Translations under genes and position numbers: made by a program
Assembly: GCF_000722545.1 (NCBI RefSeq)
Contig: NZ_JNVM01000012.1
Span: forward strand, 124,001-188,000
Length of the DNA: 64,000 nucleotides
Direction of reading: 5' to 3'
Source: Paenibacillus tyrphae
Lineage (GTDB): Bacteria > Bacillota > Bacilli > Paenibacillales > NBRC-103111
The notes under the pieces: model-generated
The model's database searches: none
The model's input: only the letters and a program-made list of their open reading frames with translations
What the model was told of the DNA's origin: nothing
Shown: positions 34,490 through 42,749 of the stretch, in pieces
How the letters are laid out: every line of letters starts with the position of its first letter
Position numbering within the stretch: position 1 is the stretch's first letter

Positions 34490-35071
34490 ATGACGAACTA
34501 TAATGTTTTCGACTATAAAAACAATCCGGCTTACGTGCAAATGACCAACACCGTCCAAACGCCCGACATTACTGCCCCGCCGGAGACGAGCGCCGGAAGT
34601 GCCGGAAGCTTGTTCAGTCTGACCGGCTCCGCTTCGGCTTCGGTCGTGGCGGGTCTGACATCGGCGACGTTCTCGCTTCTGCTGTCCAATCCGTCCAACA
34701 GCGGCAAGACCGTATACATCTCCCGGTTGACGGGCAGCATCGGCGGCTCCTCTCTGCTCTCGTCGCTTTCCGGGAGCACGACTTTATTCATGGGCGGGAC
34801 GTTATCGGGGGCTACGTCCCAGACACCGACCAACAACAATTTTAACAGCACGACGGCGAGCGTCGTCTCCGCTGAATCGTCCACATCGGGCGTAACCGGA
34901 GGGACCACCGTTTATTCTTATCAGCTGGCTCCCGGACCATTCGTACAAAATTTTATCGGCGGCATCGTCGTCCCTCCCGGAAGCTCTCTGTCAGCAACGG
35001 TCACGTCGTCCAGCTCCGTCGTGGGCCTTACGATTACATCCGCGATCAATTTGGCCTGGTGGGAGGCTTGA
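34490..35071 (+). CDS. Ser/Gly/Thr-rich beta protein of unknown function, paralogue 2
   Basis: A 193-residue paralogue of the preceding protein, 15 bases downstream with GGAGGTGCGGGG before its ATG. Shared blocks are NYNVF at the start, NPSNSGKTVYISRLTGS, NFNSTTASV, GGIVVPPGSSLSATV and the terminal LAWWEA. The middle is longer and very rich in Ser, Thr and Gly. No signal peptide, Cys or membrane segment is present. The two genes form one unit ending at a strong terminator. No domain is recognised. The invariant SGKTxYxSR block resembles neither a Walker motif context nor a known catalytic site. Confidence 0.8.
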   Translation: MTNYNVFDYKNNPAYVQMTNTVQTPDITAPPETSAGSAGSLFSLTGSASASVVAGLTSATFSLLLSNPSNSGKTVYISRLTGSIGGSSLLSSLSGSTTLFMGGTLSGATSQTPTNNNFNSTTASVVSAESSTSGVTGGTTVYSYQLAPGPFVQNFIGGIVVPPGSSLSATVTSSSSVVGLTITSAINLAWWEA

Positions 35072-35083
35072 GCGAATACAAAC

Positions 35084-35126
35084 AAAGCACCGACCGTTTT
35101 GTCCGCGGTCCGTGCTTATTTTATTA
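35084..35126. terminator. Terminator after the tandem Ser/Gly-rich genes
   Basis: AAGCACCGACC and GGTCCGTGCTT pair across an 11-base loop, followed by ATTTTATT. It also serves the convergent UvrC-like gene. Confidence 0.8.
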
Positions 35127-35141
35127 GGCCTCGCCGTCCGC

Positions 35142-36245
35142 TCACGGGTTCTTCCCGTCGCGTCCGATCCGGTATTCGTAGTTGTCCTTGCACAATTGCA
35201 GCAAATCGTATTTCAAGCCCCGCTTAGGCGTCGTAATCTTGATCGCCCGGCCTCCCGTTCGCCGCAATACGGCACCCACCGAACGGGGATCGCTCACTTT
35301 GTTCACGATGAGCTCGTCCGGCCCCTCGGTTTCCCCATAACGGCTAACCAGAAAACGGTCGCAAGCGACCTCGTCGTAAGCGCGCTCCAGTTCATGCATC
35401 TGAAAATCGCGCAGCATGCCCTCCTGCACCTTGGCGATCAGCACCCGATCCTCGCCGAAATACAGCACATCCTGATGGGTCGAGCCTTCCCGGTCGACGA
35501 TCTGCTTCTCCGGCATTTCCTCCAAAATACGCAGGTGGTGGAGCATGCTGCCCGCTTTCTCGAATTCCAGACGTTCGGCGTATTCGCTCATCTTGGCGCG
35601 CATCGCGGCGATCAGGTTCTCCCCTTGGTTCAAAAGCAAACTGGCCGCCTGCCGCGCCGTCTCCCGGTAAGCCTCCTCCGCGATTTTCCCTTCGCATACG
35701 CCGCTGCACTTGCCAAGGTGGTAGAGCAGACAGACGCGCTTCGGCAGCTTGTCGCACGTCCTCAGCTTATAATGCTCCGTGACAAAATCGAGCACGGCAT
35801 CACGGAAGCGGGCGCTCCGGTAAGGGCCGAAGCGGTGCTCCTTTCCTGAAGCCGCAGCCCGGTCTCCACCACTTGCGGTCTGCAGCCTGCGGTCGCGGTA
35901 ATATTCGGTCAGCCGCGGAAACCGCTCGTCCGTCATTTGCAAATAAGCATATCCGCTGTTATCCCGCTTGAGCGCCCGGTTGTACGGAGGCTTATGGATT
36001 TTGATCAAATTGTTCTCCAGCAGCAGACTTTCCGACTCATTGTTGACCAGCACCACTTCAATGGACGCGATGTCCTGCACCATTTGACGAATGCGTCTGC
36101 GCTGATCCCGGTTTTGGAAATACGAGCGCAGACGGCTGCGCAAATTTTTGGCTTTGCCGACGTAAAGGATGCGGCCTTCGGCATTTTTCATAATGTAGCA
36201 GCCCGGGCGTTCTGGATAATCGCCCGCTTCGAATTGAAATGGCAT
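35142..36245 (-). CDS. UvrC-like GIY-YIG nuclease lacking the RNase H-like half
   Basis: A 367-residue relative of excinuclease subunit C. The GIY-YIG domain is visible (GCYIM about residue 15, LYVGKAKNLRSRLRSYF about 27-43). A Cys cluster follows (CDKLPKRVCLLYHLGKCSGVC), as in UvrC. The UVR helix for UvrB binding is AERLEFEKAGSMLHHLRIL. Full UvrC has about 590-600 residues with an RNase H-fold nuclease and HhH motifs at the C-terminus. Here the protein ends after the region following the UVR motif. It could make a 3'-side incision only, as E. coli Cho does, but it has a different layout. Frame, start and end look intact. Confidence 0.85.
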   Translation of the reverse strand: MPFQFEAGDYPERPGCYIMKNAEGRILYVGKAKNLRSRLRSYFQNRDQRRRIRQMVQDIASIEVVLVNNESESLLLENNLIKIHKPPYNRALKRDNSGYAYLQMTDERFPRLTEYYRDRRLQTASGGDRAAASGKEHRFGPYRSARFRDAVLDFVTEHYKLRTCDKLPKRVCLLYHLGKCSGVCEGKIAEEAYRETARQAASLLLNQGENLIAAMRAKMSEYAERLEFEKAGSMLHHLRILEEMPEKQIVDREGSTHQDVLYFGEDRVLIAKVQEGMLRDFQMHELERAYDEVACDRFLVSRYGETEGPDELIVNKVSDPRSVGAVLRRTGGRAIKITTPKRGLKYDLLQLCKDNYEYRIGRDGKNP

Positions 36246-36301
36246 CGCAAACTTCCCCTTTTTCGCGCGGTTCCGCGCACGGCTTTCCCCGCACGGTTCC
36301 T

Positions 36302-37171
36302 TTAGAGGCTTTTGTCCATTTTAACCTGCTCTACAGCGACCGTAAACCCTCCTGCCGTCAAAACCTCCGCGCAGACAGACGTCTTCGACAAGTTAAACGC
36401 ACGTTTCCGCAGCGCATCGGCTCCGGCAAATACTTCCGAGCACAAGAGCCGGACGATTCCGCCCGCATCCGTGACGTCCGGGCTCGTTACGCATTGGTAC
36501 AAAATTGTCGAGACATGCTCACCCGACGCATCGTACACCCGCTTAGCCAGCGCATAACCGACGGGGCAGCCTTCCGAGTCGGATGCGATAACCGTGTACC
36601 CGTCCTTCAAGCTCTGCCAGCCCGTCTGCCAAGCCGCGTTTGCGTTGTAGAAAGGAAGCCGCGCCGCTTCATGCGGGCCCGACCAGCGGACCGTATAGTC
36701 CTCTCGCGGAAGCTCTCCCGACTGCCAGGCCTCCGACGATTCCAGCAGCACCAATTGATCGGTTACCTCGTAGCCCATTCGCCGGTATAAGGCAATAGCC
36801 TTTTCGTTCTGCTTGAACGCTTCAAGCGTCGCCCGTGATACGCCTTCCTCCTGATACAACCGGATGGACGCTTCCAGCAGCTGTCTGGCGACGCCATGCC
36901 TGCGGTGCGACACGGCGACGGCTGTTCCCCCGTTCCAGGCCGTTTTGACGCCGTTCGTCGTGCGGATGCCGTTCAGAATGATCCCCACCGGCTCGTCCCC
37001 GTCAAACGCGACAAAGGAATGGTCCGCCGACAAGCTTTCGGCCACCATTCGCGCCAAGAACGTATCGACCGTCATGACGATCTGAACATAGTAATCCTCG
37101 AACCCTTTGTTCCAAACCTCTATCGCTTGATTCAACGTACATTCGGACAGCCGCTTCACCGTCAGCTCCAT
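36302..37171 (-). CDS. GNAT-family N-acetyltransferase
   Basis: A 289-residue acetyltransferase. The N-terminal GNAT domain carries GTAVAVSHRRHGVARQLLEA, the acetyl-CoA-binding loop, and QNEKAIALYRRMGYEV, the typical C-terminal strand. A second, weaker GNAT-like half follows from about residue 170. Two starts are possible: ATG 37171 (GGGGGAATCGGCA upstream, and the protein begins at the usual first strand) or ATG 37210 (GGGAGGGG upstream, 13 residues longer). I favour 37171 on domain grounds. The acceptor is unknown. It is divergent from the first polysaccharide deacetylase gene. Confidence 0.85.
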   Translation of the reverse strand: MELTVKRLSECTLNQAIEVWNKGFEDYYVQIVMTVDTFLARMVAESLSADHSFVAFDGDEPVGIILNGIRTTNGVKTAWNGGTAVAVSHRRHGVARQLLEASIRLYQEEGVSRATLEAFKQNEKAIALYRRMGYEVTDQLVLLESSEAWQSGELPREDYTVRWSGPHEAARLPFYNANAAWQTGWQSLKDGYTVIASDSEGCPVGYALAKRVYDASGEHVSTILYQCVTSPDVTDAGGIVRLLCSEVFAGADALRKRAFNLSKTSVCAEVLTAGGFTVAVEQVKMDKSL

Positions 37172-37357
37172 TGCCGATTCCCCCATTACGTATGATTTTA
37201 GGCGGAACATGACGTTCCCCTCCCTATTCCCTAGATTCTCATACAGATTCCGGAATTGCAAGATGCTGGAATTCCCCTTCCCCTCAAGGGAACAGCAAAA
37301 CCATTTCCCGCGTCTACTCCATGTGCGCACAACATATCAACACATAGGAGATTACGC

Positions 37358-38248
37358 ATGAAAAGAGTTATTTTAAGTATCGCTATCCTCTTGGGGGTCG
37401 TTTCCCTTTTGCTTTTGCTGACCGCACTCAAGCTGTCCGATATCACAACGGCCAGGCAGCCGGAAGCCGAAATTCATTATGAAAATAAAGTGATCGTTCT
37501 GGTGTACCATGACGTCCAAGAACCGGATGCGGCTGGCATGCCCCGCCTCTTGACGGTCACGCCACAACAATTCGAAGCTCATCTGAAGGCTCTGAAAGAC
37601 CACAGCTATCAGGTCATCAGCATGGAAGATTACGTCCGCTTCGCCCGGCAAGGGAAACCGGTTTCCCCGAATGCCGTCGTCCTCACCTTCGATGACGGAT
37701 ACGAATCGTTTTATACCCGTGCCTATCCGATTCTGCAAAAGCACGGCGTTCCCGCATCCAATTTCGTGATCGGAGCGCCGACGGATAAGAGAGATCCCAA
37801 AAAGGGACAGTATTTGACATGGAACCAGATGCGCGAACTGATCCAAACGGGGCATGGCATTTACAGCCATACCTACGATTCGCACCGCATGATCGATACA
37901 GCGCCGAAAGGCCCGCAGCAGCCGGCCTTGACACATCCCGCCTACCTGGCACAATGGAAACGGTCAGAATCGGCCGAAGAGTTCCGCAAGCGGATTTTCA
38001 GCGATTTAACCTTCATGAACGAGCGGCTCCGCACCGAGCTTGGTGACCGTTCAAAGCTGCTCGCTTTTCCGTATGGGGCGTACAATAAAGAAACGCTGCA
38101 AGCGGCGGAGGAAGCAGGCATCGAGCTGCTGTTCACCATCCGCGAAGGCATTAATACCGCTTCAGACCGGTTGGTGCACCGGATCGACGCAGGCGAGCCG
38201 TATATAACCGCGGACACTTTGATCGCGACGATAAGCAAGTACCACTAA
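37358..38248 (+). CDS. Membrane-anchored polysaccharide deacetylase, copy 1
   Basis: A 296-residue NodB-fold deacetylase. An N-terminal membrane helix (about 4-24) anchors it outside the membrane. The NodB metal site shows TFDDGYESF (Asp112/Asp113) and HTYDSH (His171, His176); FPYGAYNKET is a later motif. The family removes acetyl groups from cell-wall or exopolysaccharide amino sugars; the VLVYHDVQ start is similar to PgaB/IcaB-type enzymes. TAGGAG precedes the ATG. A close paralogue follows. Unlike copy 2, its upstream region carries only a degenerate version of the local ECF promoter motif. Confidence 0.92.
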   Translation: MKRVILSIAILLGVVSLLLLLTALKLSDITTARQPEAEIHYENKVIVLVYHDVQEPDAAGMPRLLTVTPQQFEAHLKALKDHSYQVISMEDYVRFARQGKPVSPNAVVLTFDDGYESFYTRAYPILQKHGVPASNFVIGAPTDKRDPKKGQYLTWNQMRELIQTGHGIYSHTYDSHRMIDTAPKGPQQPALTHPAYLAQWKRSESAEEFRKRIFSDLTFMNERLRTELGDRSKLLAFPYGAYNKETLQAAEEAGIELLFTIREGINTASDRLVHRIDAGEPYITADTLIATISKYH

Positions 38249-38448
38249 AATAAATGATAACCATCTTTAAAAATAAGGAGGATGTCCGGAAGCCGGCAGT
38301 AAAAGTCTTCACTTTGCCGGCGGCCGGCACATTCGCTTTTATTAAAGCTTCCCCGTGTTTTGACCGTCATGACACGTTCCCCCTCTCTGCCCCCCCTCGA
38401 TCCTCATGCAGCTCCCACAATTTGAAATTATCGGAATTCAAATCATTT

Positions 38449-38478
38449 GAACCGCCCGCCGCCTTCGTTCGCCTATAT
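38449..38478 (+). promoter_or_regulatory. ECF-type promoter motif upstream of deacetylase copy 2
   Basis: GAACC at 38449-38453, 16 bases, CGCC at 38470-38473 followed by TATA. The extended -10 TTCGTTCGCCTATA is shared almost letter for letter with the sigma-gene site at 39413. It lies 37 bases before the start codon. Confidence 0.7.
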
Positions 38479-38514
38479 CATGTGCGCACACCACGTCAAG
38501 CTTAGGAGGCACGC

Positions 38515-39381
38515 ATGAGAAGGCTTATCCCGGGCGTCGCTTTTCTGCTGCTCTTGCTAACCGGAGTCACACTGACCGGACACACGCTGCAGTCGGAGGT
38601 CGAAGCCCATTATCAAAATAAAGTTATCGTTCTGCTTTACCACGATGTCCAAGAGCCGGAAGTCGCCGGCTTTCCGCAGCCTTCGACGGTTTCAACCGTC
38701 CAGTTCGATGCTCATCTGAAAGCTTTGAAGGACCACGGCTACCAGATCATCGGCATGGAAGACTACGTCCGCTTCGCCCTGCAAGGAAAATCCGTTCCCG
38801 CCGACGCCGTCGTCCTCACCTTCGATGACGGGTACGAATCGTTCTATACCCGTGCGTATCCGATTCTGCAAAAGCACGGCGTTCCCGCATCCAACTTTAT
38901 GATCGGAGCGCTGTCGGATACATATCATCCCGATGCGGAGCCGCATCTGACGTGGGACCAAATGCGGGAGCTGGTACGGGCGGGATACGGCATCTACAGC
39001 CATACCTACGACTCGCACCGCATGCTCCATACCGCCCCCGGCGGACAGCCGCAGCCGGCCTTGACCCATCCCGCCTATCTGACCCAGCGGAAGCGGGCCG
39101 AGTCGGCCGAGGAGTACCGCAGGCGGATTCGCAGCGACTTGACGTTTATGAACGAACGGCTCCGCGCCGAGCTTGGCAATCATTCGAAGTTGCTTGCTTT
39201 TCCGTACGGGGCGTACAATGAAGAGACGCTTCAAGCGGCGGAGGAAGCAGGCATTGGGCTGCTGTTTACGATTAAGGAAGGCATCAACTCCGCTGCGGAC
39301 CGGCTGGTGTACCGGATCAATGCAGGCGAGCCGTATATGACGGCGGACGCCTTGATCGCGACGATAAGCAAGTATCATTAA
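38515..39381 (+). CDS. Membrane-anchored polysaccharide deacetylase, copy 2
   Basis: A 288-residue paralogue of the preceding deacetylase, similar over nearly its whole length. One N-terminal helix (about 5-22) precedes QNKVIVLLYHDVQEPE, TFDDGYESFYTRAYPILQKH, SHTYDSHRML and AFPYGAYNEETLQAAEEAG, with the metal ligands retained. It differs mainly in the N-terminal anchor and in a loop (GALSDTYHPDAEPHLTW). TTAGGAGG precedes the ATG. Upstream is a strong match to the ECF promoter motif also found before the sigma gene, so it is probably a target of that sigma factor, unlike copy 1. Confidence 0.92.
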   Translation: MRRLIPGVAFLLLLLTGVTLTGHTLQSEVEAHYQNKVIVLLYHDVQEPEVAGFPQPSTVSTVQFDAHLKALKDHGYQIIGMEDYVRFALQGKSVPADAVVLTFDDGYESFYTRAYPILQKHGVPASNFMIGALSDTYHPDAEPHLTWDQMRELVRAGYGIYSHTYDSHRMLHTAPGGQPQPALTHPAYLTQRKRAESAEEYRRRIRSDLTFMNERLRAELGNHSKLLAFPYGAYNEETLQAAEEAGIGLLFTIKEGINSAADRLVYRINAGEPYMTADALIATISKYH

Positions 39382-39412
39382 AGAAGGAGCAAAATTTTTT
39401 TGCGGAATCAAT

Positions 39413-39442
39413 GAACCGGAGCCCCGTTTCGTTCGCCTATAA
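39413..39442 (+). promoter_or_regulatory. ECF-type promoter motif upstream of the sigma factor gene
   Basis: GAACC at 39413-39417, 16 bases, CGCC at 39434-39437 then TATAAGG. Placed 33 bases before the sigma gene's ATG, it implies autoregulation. Confidence 0.7.
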
Positions 39443-39470
39443 GGTAGAGGAAGTCAGGAAGGTGACGTAA

Positions 39471-40034
39471 ATGGATCAGGAAAAGCTATATATGAAGCAG
39501 TGCAGGAACGGAGATAAAGAAGCTTTTTTCAAGCTGGTCGAACCGTTGTTAGGCCGCGTTTACAGCACGTCGGCCGCGATACTGCGTTCCTCGCATCTGG
39601 CGGAGGATGCGGTACAGAATGCGTTGCTCGAAGCGTATCAAGCCATTATGAACGGCAAAAATATTCGCAATTTCAAGAGCTGGTTCAATCATTTGACCGC
39701 CTGCCGCGCGCTCGATCTGGCCAGGCAACGTTCGAAATTGGCTAGCCGGACCGGCGATCTGGAGGAGATTGAAGTCCCGGACGAGCAAGCCTCCCCGATC
39801 GACGCGCTCATCCACAAGGAAGCGGGCCACGAGCTGCTGGAATCAGTGATGTCGCTGGACATCAATCACCGGACGGTCGTCATTTTGTATTATTACCAGG
39901 AGCTGTCGATTGACGAAATCGCCGATGTGCTCAGCGTGAAGAAGGGCACGATCAAATCGCGGCTGCACGCTGCCCGCTTGAAATTGAACGAAAAAATGAT
40001 GCAACCTAATCCAAAGCAGGTGATGGAATGTTGA
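39471..40034 (+). CDS. ECF RNA polymerase sigma factor
   Basis: A 187-residue sigma-70 family factor with only regions 2 and 4. Region 2 includes AILRSSHLAEDAVQNALLEAYQ and FKSWFNHLTACRALDLAR; region 4 includes VVILYYYQELSIDEIADVL and KKGTIKSRLHAARLKL. It redirects RNA polymerase to a small set of promoters. GGAAGGTGACGTAA precedes the ATG. The downstream membrane protein gene overlaps it by seven bases and should encode its regulator. The motif at 39413 and three similar ones in the window are its probable targets. Confidence 0.93.
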   Translation: MDQEKLYMKQCRNGDKEAFFKLVEPLLGRVYSTSAAILRSSHLAEDAVQNALLEAYQAIMNGKNIRNFKSWFNHLTACRALDLARQRSKLASRTGDLEEIEVPDEQASPIDALIHKEAGHELLESVMSLDINHRTVVILYYYQELSIDEIADVLSVKKGTIKSRLHAARLKLNEKMMQPNPKQVMEC

Positions 40035-41593
40035 AGTCAGTACGCGATAAACAAGTTAAAGAAGAGCTCACCCAATCGCTTCAAGAGCTTCCTGTCCCGG
40101 CATCGCTGCTTCAATTCGCCAAGGACGTTCCGGACATGGCAGAATCGCTGCCTGCCATCCCGGCCCGCAGGCCGATCCGGCAGCGCAGCAGGAAGGCACG
40201 CTTCACCATTGCCGCCGCCTGTGCCTTGGCCGTAGTCGCTTCGGTCGGCGCCGCGCAGGTTTCCCCGACGTTCGCCGATATGGTGAAAGGCATTCCCGGC
40301 TTCTCAGGCGTGTTAAGCTGGCTGGATGAAATGCGGGGCTATGACGGTGTTCGTAATGCGCACTCCTATGGTTATGAACCGGCCGAACCTGTCGTGAAGC
40401 AATTCGGCGACGTCACCATCGGTATCAGCGACGTCTATTTGACCGGCGATAAGCTTTTCTACAAAACGTTCGTCAAATCCGACGAGATTAAGAAAAACGC
40501 GTTCAAACGAGATAACGGCGGTTGGGATGCGGACTGGAGAAACACAACGGATTATTTGTTCCATATCGTTGACTTTAAAGAAATTAGAGGCGGAGGCAGC
40601 GGGGGCATCATTATGTCCGACGATTCAACCAAGGAGCCTATTTATGCCGGAACTCACAGCTTCACCCTGACGCCGCAGCAAGTCCAAGATTTTATGAATA
40701 AGAACCCGAAGGAGCTGCGGTTCAGCGTATCCAAGGTTCAACCGGGGCAACAAAACGCAGAGTTCTTGTTCGAGATCAGCGTGCCGTTCGATAAATCGCA
40801 ATGGCGTGAAGACCTTATTGTTCCGCTTCATCAACAGGTTGAGGTGGCCGGGGACCCGGATCTTCCGTCGTTTGCCTTGGATCAGGTCAAGATTACGCCT
40901 ACGAATACGCACCTTGATGTGAAGATCCAGCAGGGGTCAAACTATTATTTGGAATTCAGACAGGTTTACGATTATGAGCGTAAATTCGACCCTTATCTTA
41001 CCGACGATAAGGGGAACAAATACCCGTTACAGGTGGATAGTCCGCAGAAAATGTATGATAGCCTTGCTCGGCCTGGCGATTGGGACGGCAACAAAATGGA
41101 GTTCATGTCTTCGCCTTATTTCGACCCGTCCGTGAAGCGGCTAACCTTGCACCTGAACGGCTTCCAGCTTACCGAAAAAACGCCGAGCGCCTCATTTACG
41201 CTCTCGCCCGGCGAAAAGCTGCCGAAAACGGTACGCTTTAAGGATAAACAATTTACGATCGTCGGGACCTCTTATAAAAAGGGTTACCTGTGGCTTAAAA
41301 TCAAGAAGGATCGTCCGGAAGACGTCCGCTTAGGCATCCAGTTCGGCATTCCTCAGGACCACAGGAAAGCATATACAGAGAAAATAGAGAATACACCGGA
41401 ATTGAAGGAATTGTACGAACCGCGTCCCGGCGTTGCGGTAATCGATGGGGTGGCACGGTCCGAGCGGCCGGAGGATGACTATTTCGAAGCCAGCATTAGA
41501 ACGCCTGAGCAGGACTCTTACGAAATTACGATGCTGCGTAACTCCAACCCGATCCCGCTAAAAAAAGAGATCACGTTCGAAATTAGAAAGTAG
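40028..41593 (+). CDS. DUF4179-type membrane regulator (probable anti-sigma factor)
   Basis: A 521-residue protein. A cytoplasmic N-terminus of about 55 residues could hold the sigma factor. A membrane helix follows (FTIAAACALAVVASVGAAQV, about 58-77), and then SPTFADMVKGIPGFSGVLSWL, the start of a DUF4179 domain. The long extracytoplasmic part is beta-rich and includes a DUF5643-like C-terminal region. The overlap with the sigma gene indicates translational coupling. The anti-sigma role is inferred from location and family. The 281-residue secreted protein at 44095 looks like a relative of its C-terminal part. Confidence 0.88.
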   Translation: MLKSVRDKQVKEELTQSLQELPVPASLLQFAKDVPDMAESLPAIPARRPIRQRSRKARFTIAAACALAVVASVGAAQVSPTFADMVKGIPGFSGVLSWLDEMRGYDGVRNAHSYGYEPAEPVVKQFGDVTIGISDVYLTGDKLFYKTFVKSDEIKKNAFKRDNGGWDADWRNTTDYLFHIVDFKEIRGGGSGGIIMSDDSTKEPIYAGTHSFTLTPQQVQDFMNKNPKELRFSVSKVQPGQQNAEFLFEISVPFDKSQWREDLIVPLHQQVEVAGDPDLPSFALDQVKITPTNTHLDVKIQQGSNYYLEFRQVYDYERKFDPYLTDDKGNKYPLQVDSPQKMYDSLARPGDWDGNKMEFMSSPYFDPSVKRLTLHLNGFQLTEKTPSASFTLSPGEKLPKTVRFKDKQFTIVGTSYKKGYLWLKIKKDRPEDVRLGIQFGIPQDHRKAYTEKIENTPELKELYEPRPGVAVIDGVARSERPEDDYFEASIRTPEQDSYEITMLRNSNPIPLKKEITFEIRK

Positions 41594-41644
41594 CAGTCTT
41601 AATCTTACCGATACTCGGCACCATCATTTTTATTGAGGCTTCCC

Positions 41645-41713
41645 CGTGTTTTGAACGCGTTCATGTCGGAATCACGCCGGCATGATGCGGTCAAGGCACG
41701 GGGTGTTTTTTGG
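41645..41713 (+). terminator. Long-stem terminator after the DUF4179 gene
   Basis: CCCCGTG and CACGGGG (with flanking TGA/TCA) enclose a large loop, followed by TGTTTTTT. The sequence GCTTCCCCGTGTTTTGA at its start also occurs near 38347, upstream of deacetylase copy 2. Confidence 0.5.
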
Positions 41714-41728
41714 GGGGAATTAGGAGCA

Positions 41729-41923
41729 TTACGGTTCCATAATAATGGCTACCCATGGATGTTGCTCCAGTACCAGCTCTACCTTTTGAATATGGTAAGA
41801 GATGCCTTTATACGATACGTTATTGATTTCATTCAAGCCTCGCACAAAACTCCAAATATCGGCGATCCGGCTCTCGTAGGTTTCATCCGGCATGATCCAA
41901 CGTACGGTAATTTGATTAATCAT
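41729..41923 (-). CDS. Small protein of unknown function (64 aa)
   Basis: A 64-residue frame on the strand opposite its neighbours, beginning MINQITVRWIMPDETY and ending WVAIIMEP. The ATG at 41923 is preceded by a very good TGGAGGGAAATAC, and an upstream in-frame ATG at 41944 lacks a site. The composition looks genuine (mixed charged and hydrophobic residues, two Trp) and is not the shadow of another gene. I do not recognise a domain. It overlaps the loop region of the DUF4179 terminator only at its edge. Confidence 0.6.
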   Translation of the reverse strand: MINQITVRWIMPDETYESRIADIWSFVRGLNEINNVSYKGISYHIQKVELVLEQHPWVAIIMEP

Positions 41924-42090
41924 GTATTTCCCTCCATTTTTCAAAAAAATTCATGATTCATAAACTTTTATTCCAAACAAAAAATTGTCTGTGATATCCA
42001 AATCGTTTAAAGTATATTTAACAGTTCATTTTCATGCACAATCATTACTATGATACGTATTGCGCTATAAACATCGGGATATAGCGAGTG

Positions 42091-42427
42091 ATGACCATGT
42101 TTGGAGGACGGCTTCGCCTGCTGAGAAGGGCACATAAGCTTACGTAAGAAGCCCATAGGCTTCAAACCGTGAAAAAATCTACCATTTCACAATACGAAAA
42201 CGGCGTGAATGAGCCGGACTAGCACCTTCCTTAAAATCAGCGAAGTGTTCCAAGCCAGTACGGATTATTTGTTGGGGAAAACGGACATTCCATCATGTCA
42301 TGGTTCGGACTTTAATTCTACAGATGAAGTGTTTAAGCAACTATCCAAAGACGAAAAAGCGTCCCTGCTTGGAAGCCTAGAAATTTACCGTAAAAGCAAA
42401 CCGCGCTGGGAAAAAGGCAGCAAGTAA
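42091..42427 (+). pseudogene. Broken XRE-family regulator
   Basis: Reading from the ATG at 42091 gives FGGRLRLLRRAHKLT, then a TAA at 42145 where such proteins have Gln (LTQEA). It continues KKSTISQYENGVNEPD and meets a second stop. After a one-base frame change the sequence resumes as TSTFLKISEVFQASTDYLLGK and ends at 42427 with a C-terminal tail (DEVFKQLSKDEKASLLGSLE). This is a phage-repressor-like helix-turn-helix protein disabled by at least one nonsense change and one frameshift. A complete XRE gene lies 98 bases downstream. Confidence 0.8.
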
Positions 42428-42456
42428 TCTGTTGGATGTCAAAAGCTTTTAATATC

Positions 42457-42501
42457 AGAACATAAAGTTCTAAAACTTATTTTATTGGAACTTTATGTTC
42501 C
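42457..42501 (+). promoter_or_regulatory. Paired operators upstream of the intact XRE gene
   Basis: AGAACATAAAGTTCT at 42457-42471 and GGAACTTTATGTTCC at 42487-42501 are each palindromes of GAAC and GTTC around a five-base centre. One is the near-exact reverse complement of the other, and their centres lie 30 bases apart. Sites of this kind suit cooperative binding by a dimeric XRE repressor. The five-base centre does not fit the four-base LexA box. Confidence 0.6.
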
Positions 42502-42525
42502 AGTCAAGTGTTTAAGGAGAACCTT

Positions 42526-42744
42526 ATGTCTACCATTGCCGAACGATTAAAAGAACTACGCGAGCAAAATCAGGTCAAACGAGAGGAACTCGCCCAAATC
42601 CTCGGGGTTTCCGTTCGTTCAATCAGCCATTATGAGTTGGGCAACAGACGGCCGGATTATGAAGGTCTTCTTGCTCTTGCAGATTATTTCAACGTTAGCT
42701 TAGATTATCTCGTTGGCCGCTCCAATGATCCGGAAAGACACTAA
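42526..42744 (+). CDS. XRE-family transcriptional regulator
   Basis: A 72-residue single-domain helix-turn-helix protein: IAERLKELREQNQVKREELAQIL, VSVRSISHYELGNRRPDYE, and LLALADYFNVSLDYLVGRS. It is essentially only the DNA-binding domain, like SinR-type or prophage Cro-type proteins. AAGGAGAACCTT precedes the ATG. Two matched palindromes directly upstream make autoregulation likely. It lies beside a decayed XRE gene; the pair may be remnants of a mobile element or toxin/antitoxin locus, but I see no toxin or integrase. Confidence 0.88.
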   Translation: MSTIAERLKELREQNQVKREELAQILGVSVRSISHYELGNRRPDYEGLLALADYFNVSLDYLVGRSNDPERH

Positions 42745-42749
42745 CGGAT

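Noticed and set aside
38254..38505. 83-codon open frame between the deacetylases
   Set aside because: It lies in the duplicated upstream region and overlaps the ECF promoter; no domain or good ribosome binding site.
42457..42501. LexA/SOS box interpretation of the GAAC/GTTC palindromes
   Set aside because: The centre is five bases, while the Gram-positive LexA box needs four, and the adjacent gene is an XRE regulator.
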